A stretch of DNA of 11,249 bases from RGIG8748 sp045576175 (GTDB lineage Bacteria; Bacillota; Clostridia; UMGS1810): the NCBI GenBank assembly GCA_045576175.1, contig JAZNFW010000042.1, positions 1 through 11,249 of the forward strand, in the 5' to 3' direction. Shown piece after piece: positions 5,113 to 11,249 of this stretch. A program made the position numbers and the translations under genes. Each line of letters starts with the position of its first letter. Positions within the stretch are counted from its first letter, which is position 1. Below the pieces are notes generated by a model, which saw only the letters and a list, made by a program, of their open reading frames with translations, did no database searches and was not told the origin of the DNA.

Positions 5113-7290
5113 TCAATTGTTACGGGTTACTTCAACCACATCCTTGAGAGTTCCAAGCTTCTTTATAAGAAGGTTGAGCTGCTCAGCATCTGCAACTTCA
5201 ACAGAAATCTCAACTATACCAAGACCGTCCTTTGTAGAGCGGGCGTTTAGTGTCCTTAGAGAAACCTTGGTATCATTTACGATATTTGCAACCTCAAGCA
5301 CAAGACCATCTCTGTCTGCACACACAATCTTGATTTTAGACAGATATGATGTATTGGCATTGTTTTCCCACGATACATCGATGAGTCTTAAGCGCTCTTC
5401 TTCATCCTTGTGCATAGCAGCTATGTTTATGCAATCCTGACGGTGTATGGATACACCTCTGCCTCGGGTGATGTATCCTATGATTTTATCTCCCGGAACA
5501 GGGCTGCAGCATTGTGAATATCGTATAAGGCAGTTTTCTATACCTTTTACTATTATGCCATCGGAAGAAGATTTCTTGGGCTTGGGTGTTGAAGCTGCCT
5601 GAATATTAAGGGGAAGCTCAGCTTTTGCGTGGGACTTTTTATACTCGTCTTTGAGCTTGTTTATTACATTACTAAGCATAAGACCGCCGTAACCGATATT
5701 TGCATAGAGGTCATCCTCGCTTGCGTAGCCGTATCTCTTTACAAGCTTTGCAATATAGTCGGGGGAATCAAGCTCCAATTGAGACAATCCCTGTCGTTTG
5801 AGCTCCTTTTCTATCATTTCTTTTCCAAGAATGATATTTTCTTCACGCTTTTCTTTCTTAAACCATGCATTTATTTTGTTTCGTGCCTGATTGGTTTTTA
5901 CTATTTTAAGCCAATCCATACTTGGTCCGTGAACAGCAGAAGATGTTATGATTTCGACAATTTCACCGTTTTTGAGCTGGTATTCCAAAGGAACAATTTT
6001 GCCGTTTACCTTTGCGCCCTGCATTTTATAACCAATAGCAGAGTGTATGCTAAACGCAAAGTCAATAGGAGTGGAACCGGATGGGAAGGAGAGAACATCA
6101 CCCTTTGGCGAGAATACAAAAACCTGGTCTGTAAACAGGTCTATCCTGAGGTTCTGCAAGAATTCCTCCTCGCTCTTTGCGTCATTTTGAACATCAAGAA
6201 GCTGACGCACCCAGAGGAATTTCTGGTCTGTAGCGTCATCTGATTTTTGAGGACCTTCCTTGTATTTCCAGTGTGCAGCGATACCGTTTTCGGCAATTTC
6301 ATGCATTTCCTTTGTTCTTATCTGAATTTCAAACGGGCGCCCGTCACTGCCTATTACGGTTGTATGAAGCGACTGATACATATTGGGCTTGGGCATGGCG
6401 ATATAGTCTTTAAATCTGCCTGGCATAGGCTTATAGAGCTCATGGGCAGCACCAAGTGCCGCATAGCAGTCGCTCACAGTATCGGTAACAATTCTTACTG
6501 CAAACAAATCATAGATCTGGTCGAGTGTTTTGTTTTGAGTGTACATCTTACGGTATATGCTGTAAAAATGTTTTGGTCTGCCATCTATTGTGCAGTTGAT
6601 GTTAAGACTTGCTAGCTTCTGACGCAAATCCAGCTTTATATGGTCTATATATTTTTCTCTTTCGTGTCTTTTTTGGTTTATGCCTTTGACTATTTCAAAA
6701 TAGGCAATCGGGTCTAAGTACTTTAAGGATATATCCTCAAGCTCCCATTTAATTTTGTACATACCAAGCCTGTGTGCAAGGGGAGCAAAAATTGTAAGCG
6801 TTTCGCGAGCCTTTTCTCTTTGCTTTTCTTCACTCATACTAATAAGAGTGCTCATGTTGTGCATACGGTCGGCAAATTTTATTATGATTACGCGGATGTC
6901 ACTTGCCATGGCAAGAAACATCTTTCTTAAGTTTTCCATATCTCGTTCTTCTTTGTTGGAAAACTCAATTTTATCAAGCTTTGTAACACCGTCAACAAGC
7001 AGTGCAACCTGCTCACCAAATTGCTTTTTAATATCCTCGCTTGAATAAAGGGTATCTTCTACAACATCGTGAAGAAGAGCCGCACAGATTGAATCCACAT
7101 CCATCTGCATTTCGGCAACTATCTGTGCTACTGCAAGTGGATGGGTAATATAGGGAGTTCCCGAAATTCTTTTTTGCTCCTTGTGGGCTTCATATGCCAG
7201 ATTGTAAGCAGCGGTGAGCTTGTCTATATCTGCATTGGCATTAAGTGATTTAACTGTTTCAATAAGTTTTTCAAATTTTTGGTTTGGCAT
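5113..7290 (-). CDS. relA: Bifunctional (p)ppGpp synthetase/hydrolase (RSH family)
   Basis: This 725-residue protein is a full-length long RSH enzyme that makes and degrades the alarmone (p)ppGpp, controlling the stringent response, probably on ribosomes. The N-terminal hydrolase HD domain has H50, the H74-D75 pair (A-L-L-H-D-V-V-E-D-T) and D141 (F-A-D-R-M-H-N), so hydrolysis should be active. The synthetase domain (about 235-345) has R-P-K-H-F-Y-S-I at 238-245 and R292-F-K-D295. This R-x-K-D motif marks bifunctional enzymes, in contrast to E-x-D-D in synthetase-only RelA. Then come TGS (about 387-447), a helical part, the conserved-cysteine domain with C594, C595, H616 and C620, and a C-terminal ACT domain (about 653-725). 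The ATG has AAGGGGGT 6-7 nt upstream, overlapping the recJ stop. No apt gene separates it from recJ. Confidence 0.97.
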   Translation of the reverse strand: MPNQKFEKLIETVKSLNANADIDKLTAAYNLAYEAHKEQKRISGTPYITHPLAVAQIVAEMQMDVDSICAALLHDVVEDTLYSSEDIKKQFGEQVALLVDGVTKLDKIEFSNKEERDMENLRKMFLAMASDIRVIIIKFADRMHNMSTLISMSEEKQREKARETLTIFAPLAHRLGMYKIKWELEDISLKYLDPIAYFEIVKGINQKRHEREKYIDHIKLDLRQKLASLNINCTIDGRPKHFYSIYRKMYTQNKTLDQIYDLFAVRIVTDTVSDCYAALGAAHELYKPMPGRFKDYIAMPKPNMYQSLHTTVIGSDGRPFEIQIRTKEMHEIAENGIAAHWKYKEGPQKSDDATDQKFLWVRQLLDVQNDAKSEEEFLQNLRIDLFTDQVFVFSPKGDVLSFPSGSTPIDFAFSIHSAIGYKMQGAKVNGKIVPLEYQLKNGEIVEIITSSAVHGPSMDWLKIVKTNQARNKINAWFKKEKREENIILGKEMIEKELKRQGLSQLELDSPDYIAKLVKRYGYASEDDLYANIGYGGLMLSNVINKLKDEYKKSHAKAELPLNIQAASTPKPKKSSSDGIIVKGIENCLIRYSQCCSPVPGDKIIGYITRGRGVSIHRQDCINIAAMHKDEEERLRLIDVSWENNANTSYLSKIKIVCADRDGLVLEVANIVNDTKVSLRTLNARSTKDGLGIVEISVEVADAEQLNLLIKKLGTLKDVVEVTRNN

Positions 7291-7302
7291 ACGGATACCC
7301 CC

Positions 7303-9297
7303 TTATACACCATATTCTCTGTAAGTTGAAGAATCTGTGAGATTGGTTTTTAAATCAAAATTTTTGCCTTTTTCTATATGACATCCATTGTTTCTAGTTT
7401 CTATATTTAAAATTTCAAGCTCAGAAAAAATTTTGAGAGCAGTTTTAATCTTTGGGTTCACAAATCTAATTTTTCTGTATGCTGAAAGGCAAAACATCAT
7501 ATCATATTCAAAATTTGAGATGCCCTGTGTCAGCTTGTTTTTAATATCTGTAAAAATACACTTTAGCTCGTCTCTTGTTATAAGTTTGTTTTTCTTAGAA
7601 AATTTAATGTCTCTTATAATAAATTGAGCCCTTGTAACACCCCTGAAAGAGTTGATACTAAGATTTCCCACAACAGAAATGTAATCTCCTTTTGAAAATT
7701 CCTTTATAGTATCCGTCATAGAAAAAGCAGGAAATTCACATTGTGTATATCCGTTAGAAACGGTTATAAAAGCGTGCTTATGGTTTTCGGTATAGCGGAT
7801 ATTCTCAATCTTGATATCCTCTATGCAAAACAGAGGAGTGCGATTACCAACACCGTACGGCTCAAGCACAGAAAGGGAGCTTGCGTTTGCTATATCTATA
7901 TCCTCAAGCGATATCAGTGAGTCTACTTCCACAACGGGTGTGCGGGTTTCTTCGTTTATGAGAGGAGTTATTACCTCGTTTATACTTTTTTCAAATTCAT
8001 TGAGCTTGTCGGCTTGTATAGTAAAGCCGGCAGCAAGCTCGTGGCCGCCGAATTTGGTAAGAGACTCGGAACAAGCAGAAAGTGCCTCGAAAAGATTTAT
8101 TCCTCTTATGCTTCTTCCCGAAGCCTTACCGGTACCGTCGGGATTTATGCTTACAACTGCACTTGGTTTGTAATACTTTTCAGTTATTTTGGACGATACA
8201 ATGCCAATTATTCCGTGAGCCCAACCGTCGCTTGATACAAGAATAAAACTATTGTCATATAATCTTTTCTGTTCGATTATATGAATACATTCCTCAAATA
8301 TTTTTTGTTCGATTTTTTGCCTTTCCTTGTTAAAAAAGTCAAGCTGTTCTGCCATTTCATAGGCTTTCTTTTCGTCGGTTTCGGTTAGTAGTTTTACCGA
8401 GTCGGAAGCCTGCGAAATTCTGCCGGGTGCATTAAGTCTTGGAGCTATTGCAAAACTGATGTCGGACGATGTAATTTCGTCCTGCTTTAAGCCTGCAACA
8501 GTAATTATGGATTTTATACCTGCATTACTTGTTTTGTGAAGTCTTAATATGCCCCTTGAAACAATATAGCGGTTTTCGTCTTTTAATGGCACCATATCTG
8601 CTACAGTTCCAATTGCAACCACATCACAATATTTTTCGAAAATATTTTTGTCAAGACCGGAATGTGCATAAATGAGCTTAAAAGCAACACCCACTCCTGC
8701 AAGTGCATCAAACGGATAGTTTGCTGTGGGTATTTTGGGGTTAATTACTGCGAGTGCATCAGGAAGCTTTTCCTTTAATGCATGATGGTCTGTTACTATA
8801 AGGTCAATATTCAGGGATTTTGCATAATCCACTTCGCTTATTGCTGTTATACCAACGTCAACGGTTATAATAAGTGAGACACCGCGCTTGTTTAAAATAT
8901 CTATGGCATCAGTGTTTAAGCCATATCCCTCCGTGAGCCTGTCAGGTATGTAGGATATTACATCTGCTCCAAGGGAATTTAAGTAGTCTGAAAGGATGTA
9001 GGTTGCTGTGATTCCGTCTACATCATAATCACCGTAAACGGCAATTTTTTCTTTTTTCTTTAAGGCAATATTTATTCTTTCCACAGCCTTGTGCATATCA
9101 TTTAAAAGAAATGGGTCGTGCATATAGCTTTCGTCTGTATTTAAAATACTCTTTGCATCGTCGTAACCAATACCTCTTGCACACAAAACATTTGCACAGA
9201 GCATAGAAACGCCAAAATCTTTCGATATGCGGAGTGCTGTGGGGTAATCTATATTGGGCATAAGCCATTTTTTTGGATTGTACAAATTACACACCAC
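7303..9297 (-). CDS. recJ: Single-stranded-DNA-specific exonuclease RecJ
   Basis: RecJ degrades single-stranded DNA 5' to 3' in recombination and repair. The DHH-superfamily metal motifs are intact: D90-Y-D92-V-D94 in Y-G-D-Y-D-V-D-G, D147 in T-V-D-V-G, and D170-H171-H172. They are followed by G-V-G-V-A-F-K-L (201-208), the DHHA1 segment with R-S-I-R-G-I-N-L-F and F-G-G-H-E-L-A-A-G-F, an OB-like domain, and a C-terminal extension of about 90 residues as in Firmicute RecJ. At 664 residues it lies between the E. coli and B. subtilis sizes. The start is uncertain. GTG at 9297 has a predicted leader of only about 13 nt and no clear ribosome binding site, whereas TTG at 9285 has GGTG upstream. The K-K-W-L-M-P motif near the N-terminus argues against starting at the ATG at 9261. 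It is the first gene of the leftward operon. Confidence 0.95.
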   Translation of the reverse strand: MVCNLYNPKKWLMPNIDYPTALRISKDFGVSMLCANVLCARGIGYDDAKSILNTDESYMHDPFLLNDMHKAVERINIALKKKEKIAVYGDYDVDGITATYILSDYLNSLGADVISYIPDRLTEGYGLNTDAIDILNKRGVSLIITVDVGITAISEVDYAKSLNIDLIVTDHHALKEKLPDALAVINPKIPTANYPFDALAGVGVAFKLIYAHSGLDKNIFEKYCDVVAIGTVADMVPLKDENRYIVSRGILRLHKTSNAGIKSIITVAGLKQDEITSSDISFAIAPRLNAPGRISQASDSVKLLTETDEKKAYEMAEQLDFFNKERQKIEQKIFEECIHIIEQKRLYDNSFILVSSDGWAHGIIGIVSSKITEKYYKPSAVVSINPDGTGKASGRSIRGINLFEALSACSESLTKFGGHELAAGFTIQADKLNEFEKSINEVITPLINEETRTPVVEVDSLISLEDIDIANASSLSVLEPYGVGNRTPLFCIEDIKIENIRYTENHKHAFITVSNGYTQCEFPAFSMTDTIKEFSKGDYISVVGNLSINSFRGVTRAQFIIRDIKFSKKNKLITRDELKCIFTDIKNKLTQGISNFEYDMMFCLSAYRKIRFVNPKIKTALKIFSELEILNIETRNNGCHIEKGKNFDLKTNLTDSSTYREYGV

Positions 9298-9317
9298 GCT
9301 TAATTAATTATTTTATC

Positions 9318-9346
9318 ATTATAACATTTCTACACATAAAGTGCAA
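9318..9346 (-). promoter_or_regulatory. Predicted promoter of the recJ-relA operon
   Basis: On the minus strand TATAAT (9323-9318) is a perfect -10 preceded by TGT, an extended -10. A weak -35 TTGCAC lies at 9346-9341 with 17-bp spacing. Transcription should start near 9311, about 13 nt before the GTG at 9297 and 25 nt before the TTG at 9285. It drives all four leftward genes unless internal promoters exist. Confidence 0.7.
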
Positions 9347-9391
9347 GAAAAATCAAAAGATTTATAACAAAGAAAAAATTAGTATTATTAC

Positions 9392-9420
9392 TTGTAAAGC
9401 CAACTTCAAAATGATATAAT
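9392..9420 (+). promoter_or_regulatory. Predicted promoter of the ATP synthase operon
   Basis: TTGTAA (9392-9397, four of six consensus bases) is separated by 17 bp from a perfect TATAAT (9415-9420), with TGA just before it (9412-9414), an extended -10. The start should be near 9427, giving a leader of about 28 nt that contains GGAAGGGGAT (9441-9450), the site for atpZ. The -35 elements of this and the divergent recJ promoter are 45 bp apart. I see no obvious operator between them. Confidence 0.75.
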
Positions 9421-9454
9421 ACTGGTAATAACTGCAAAATGGAAGGGGATATAT

Positions 9455-9694
9455 ATGGCAAGACCTATTGGGTATAAGATAGCCGTGGCTTTGTCTACAT
9501 TTGTTCAGACAACAATGTCCCTTATAGTGCCCGCAGGGATTTTTATTTTTGGAGCTATATTTCTTGTGGATAAATTTTCTTTTCCGGAGTACACTAAACC
9601 AATAGGTGTGGTTTTGGGAGTTGTTGCCGGATTTTATAGTATGTTTAAGTACATTTTCTCGGTGGTTAAAATTACAAATCGTGATGAAGATTAA
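9455..9694 (+). CDS. atpZ: AtpZ-type ATP synthase accessory membrane protein
   Basis: This 79-residue, two-helix membrane protein has membrane segments at about 17-38 and 48-70. The second, G-V-V-L-G-V-V-A-G-F-Y-S-M-F-K, matches the G-x-x-x-G-x-x-x-G-x-Y ending of the AtpZ/AtpI-like family. The loop L-V-D-K-F-S-F-P-E-Y-T-K-P corresponds to the family's L-D-x-x-x-x-x-P loop. AtpZ lies at the head of atp operons in many bacteria, next to AtpI. The two have been linked to c-ring assembly and, in Bacillus, to divalent-cation uptake. GGAAGGGGAT ends 4 nt before the ATG. It is the first gene of the operon, and its stop codon overlaps the atpI ribosome binding site. Confidence 0.85.
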   Translation: MARPIGYKIAVALSTFVQTTMSLIVPAGIFIFGAIFLVDKFSFPEYTKPIGVVLGVVAGFYSMFKYIFSVVKITNRDED

Positions 9695-9708
9695 GGGGAG
9701 GTAGCCAA

Positions 9709-10125
9709 ATGTCTTTTAAAAACAGTGCAAAGGAAATTATTAAGATTGCAATAGGTTCTCTTATTTTGTCTGTTGTATTGGTGTGTATATTTGCCCTTTT
9801 TGGTCATTTTTCAATAAAGGTTGTGTGGGGTGGACTTCTTGGAGTTTTTACTGCTGTCCTGAATTTTACTCTCTTAGCTCTAACTTTGGAGTTTTCCCTT
9901 GGAAAAGGGCAGAGAAGGGCTCAGGGGCTCATAGGACTATCATACACAGTAAGGCTGGCTATAATTGCAGTTATAGTTGTATTTGCCATTAAGTCGCCGC
10001 ATATCAACTACATAGCAGCTGTAATACCGCTTGTTTTTCCGAGAATAATTATTACAGCATTAAATGTTTTTTATAAAAACAAAAAGGAGGATAGCGAAAT
10101 TGAACGGACCGCAAATACTCTTTAA
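9709..10125 (+). CDS. atpI: ATP synthase subunit I (AtpI-like)
   Basis: This 138-residue protein has four predicted membrane helices, at about 11-31, 38-60, 79-95 and 100-121, and a charged C-terminal tail, the usual plan of the ATP synthase I family. Positive residues at K66 to R70 and R82 sit in the central loop, and R112 begins the fourth helix. AtpI is thought to act as a chaperone for c-ring assembly and is not part of the final enzyme. The ATG is preceded by AAGGGGAGGT (9693-9702), which overlaps the atpZ stop. Its last codons overlap the preferred atpB start by 26 bp, so atpB translation is probably coupled to it. Identity rests on operon position and topology more than on sequence motifs, which are weak in this family. 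Confidence 0.85.
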   Translation: MSFKNSAKEIIKIAIGSLILSVVLVCIFALFGHFSIKVVWGGLLGVFTAVLNFTLLALTLEFSLGKGQRRAQGLIGLSYTVRLAIIAVIVVFAIKSPHINYIAAVIPLVFPRIIITALNVFYKNKKEDSEIERTANTL

Positions 10126-10825
10126 AATACCTATATTTGGTGGAATCCCCGTTACAGAAACCATTGTAAATATGTGGGTTATTATGGCAATAATAGTTGC
10201 TGTTTCCATATGGCTTGGAGCCGGTCTTAAGCTAAGACCGGAAACAAAAAAGCAAATCGTTGCCGAAAAGCTTGTGTCTATGCTGTACAAATTAGTTGGA
10301 GACACAATGGGTGAAAAAAATATTAAATACGCTCCCTATATAGGAACACTATTTACAATTTCTATATGCGGAAGTGTATCGAGCCTTTTTGGTGTTAGAC
10401 CTTACACTGCCGATTTGAGCGTTACTCTAGGTTGGGCACTTGTAACCTTCTTTATGGTGCAGATAACATCCATAAGAACAAACGGCGTTCTTGGTTGGCT
10501 TGGCGGATTTGTAAAGCCCATACCGCTTCTTCTGCCGCTTAATATCGTAAGCGAAGTTGCAAACCCCATATCGATGTCGTTTCGTCATTTTGGTAATATT
10601 GCAGCAGGTATGGTAATCACTTCACTTCTATATGGAGCTTTGGCTTCTCTAAGTGCAGTAGTACTGCAATTTATACCCAATGCGTTTATAAACTCAATAC
10701 CGATTTTCCAGTTCGGTCTACCTGCAGTGCTATCTGTTTACTTTGATTTATTTTCCAGTTTCTTGCAGGCTTATATCATTGTAATGCTTACGATGGTTTT
10801 TGTGTCCGGAGCAAGCGAAGCTTAA
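10100..10825 (+). CDS. atpB: ATP synthase Fo subunit a (TTG start)
   Basis: This 241-residue subunit a forms the ion half-channels beside the c-ring. Hydrophobic helices run through most of the chain. The essential arginine is R162 in S-M-S-F-R-H-F-G-N, and the conserved glutamine is Q223 in F-L-Q-A-Y, matching E. coli R210 and Q252. At the places of E. coli E219 and H245 there are M171 and D216, so this channel differs in detail. An ATG at 10064 is in frame and would add 12 residues (M-F-F-I-K-T-K-R-R-I-A-K) but lacks a ribosome binding site. TTG at 10100 has AAGGAGG at 10084-10090, 9 nt away, so I prefer it. The gene overlaps the atpI end by 26 bp. The next gene, atpE, begins 45 nt after the stop. 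Confidence 0.93.
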   Translation: MNGPQILFKIPIFGGIPVTETIVNMWVIMAIIVAVSIWLGAGLKLRPETKKQIVAEKLVSMLYKLVGDTMGEKNIKYAPYIGTLFTISICGSVSSLFGVRPYTADLSVTLGWALVTFFMVQITSIRTNGVLGWLGGFVKPIPLLLPLNIVSEVANPISMSFRHFGNIAAGMVITSLLYGALASLSAVVLQFIPNAFINSIPIFQFGLPAVLSVYFDLFSSFLQAYIIVMLTMVFVSGASEA

Positions 10826-10870
10826 CGGATTAAATTATAAAAACATTTTATTTTTTAGGAGGAATTTAAT

Positions 10871-11128
10871 ATGTTAGAAAGAGCGATTATTTTAGCAGCG
10901 TCCGCAGTTGGCGCAGGTCTTGCTATGATAGCAGGTATAGGCCCCGGTATTGGTCAGGGCTATGCAGCAGGTAAAGCTGCCGAAGCTGTAGGAAGACAGC
11001 CCGAAGCTAAGGGAGATATAACATCTACTATGCTTTTTGGTTGTGCAGTTGCGGAATCAACAGGTATCTATGGTCTTGTAGTTGCACTTATTCTCTTGTT
11101 TGCAAATCCGCTTATCAATCTTTTGTAA
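10871..11128 (+). CDS. atpE: ATP synthase Fo subunit c with Na+-type binding site
   Basis: This 85-residue hairpin of two membrane helices joined by the polar loop R-Q-P-E forms the rotating c-ring. Helix 1 carries the close-packing motif G-x-G-x-G-x-G-x-G at residues 22-30 (G-I-G-P-G-I-G-Q-G). The ion-binding carboxylate is E62 in V-A-E-S-T-G-I-Y. The full set of ligands known from the Na+-translocating c-ring of Ilyobacter tartaricus (Q32, V63, E65, S66, T67, Y70) is present here as Q29, V60, E62, S63, T64 and Y67, with the same spacing, so Na+ coupling is predicted. The ATG has AGGAGGA (10857-10863) upstream. The 45-nt gap after atpB is A/T rich and has no GC hairpin. Confidence 0.97.
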   Translation: MLERAIILAASAVGAGLAMIAGIGPGIGQGYAAGKAAEAVGRQPEAKGDITSTMLFGCAVAESTGIYGLVVALILLFANPLINLL

Positions 11129-11167
11129 TACAATACTAAAATACTTCATTAGAAAGGCGTAGTACAA

Positions 11168-11249
11168 ATGGGAGAATTCTTGGCTTTTGTAACTATAGAT
11201 GTGTGGACACTCATTTTTACGTGGTGTAACCTTATACTGCTTTTTTTTC
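11168..11249 (+). CDS. atpF: ATP synthase Fo subunit b, N-terminal fragment
   Basis: An ORF opens at this ATG and runs off the window after 27 complete codons. The visible residues, including F-V-T-I-D-V-W-T-L-I-F-T-W-C-N-L-I-L-L-F-F, form the single N-terminal membrane helix of subunit b, with the N-L-I-L-L-F stretch usual just inside it. The position directly after atpE fits the standard atpB-atpE-atpF order. An AAAGG site at 11153-11157 lies about 10 nt upstream, weaker than the sites of atpI or atpE. The stator coiled coil and the rest of the operon are outside the window. Confidence 0.85.
   Translation, partial: MGEFLAFVTIDVWTLIFTWCNLILLFF

Noticed and set aside
5629..6243. 204-codon open frame on the plus strand opposite relA
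   Set aside because: It lies wholly antisense to an RSH gene with intact motifs. The composition is that of a shadow frame, and there is no ribosome binding site or recognisable domain.
7811..8235. Plus-strand open frames of 73-120 codons opposite recJ
   Set aside because: They are antisense to conserved RecJ sequence, overlap one another in different frames and match no family I recognise.
1..11249. Mobile element, CRISPR array, toxin-antitoxin or defence system
   Set aside because: I saw no transposase, integrase, terminal repeats with target duplication, regularly spaced repeats or defence-type domains. All large genes are core functions in normal order.

Overview
The window looks like chromosomal core DNA from an AT-rich anaerobic Firmicute of the class Clostridia. 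The family cannot be fixed from sequence alone. The evidence is strong AGGAGG-type ribosome binding sites, a long RSH (RelA/SpoT) enzyme of the RXKD type, a leftward recJ-relA-metallo-hydrolase-hemZ cluster that resembles the clostridial recJ/apt/relA/hemZ neighbourhood, and an F-type ATP synthase whose c subunit carries a complete sodium-binding signature. I see no phage, insertion sequence, CRISPR array, tRNA, rRNA or toxin-type gene, and I found no convincing new biological system.

Layout. Positions 1-460: a well-formed promoter with an extended -10, a structured leader, a cold-shock protein gene and a strong stem-loop. Positions 461-2590 (+): an RpiR-family regulator followed by an HI0933/BaiN-family flavoprotein. 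Positions 2591-3037 (+): a stem-loop that looks like a terminator, then a poorly started orphan ORF for a small membrane-anchored protein. Positions 3032-9297 (-): a tight four-gene operon transcribed right to left, recJ, relA/rsh, an MBL-fold hydrolase and hemZ, with stop codons overlapping the next Shine-Dalgarno or lying within about 12 nt of the next start. Its best terminator sits inside the convergent orphan ORF. Positions 9298-9454: a divergent promoter region. Positions 9455-11249 (+): the start of the F1Fo ATP synthase operon, atpZ, atpI, atpB, atpE and the first 27 codons of atpF, cut by the window edge.

How the genes work together. The right end builds the membrane Fo sector: AtpZ and AtpI assist assembly, subunits a, c and b form the ion path and stalk, and the c-subunit residues predict Na+ coupling. 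The leftward operon joins DNA repair (RecJ), (p)ppGpp control (RSH), a metal-dependent hydrolase and a HemZ-type radical SAM protein. It is a conserved neighbourhood rather than one pathway. The left end carries RNA-chaperone (Csp) and carbohydrate-responsive regulatory (RpiR) functions.

The most useful observations are the Na+-type c-ring, the hemZ terminator buried in a convergent ORF, the ORF that begins inside a terminator hairpin directly in frame after the flavoprotein stop, the recJ/atp divergent promoters that both have extended -10 elements, and a TTG start for atpB that is clearly preferred by its ribosome binding site.
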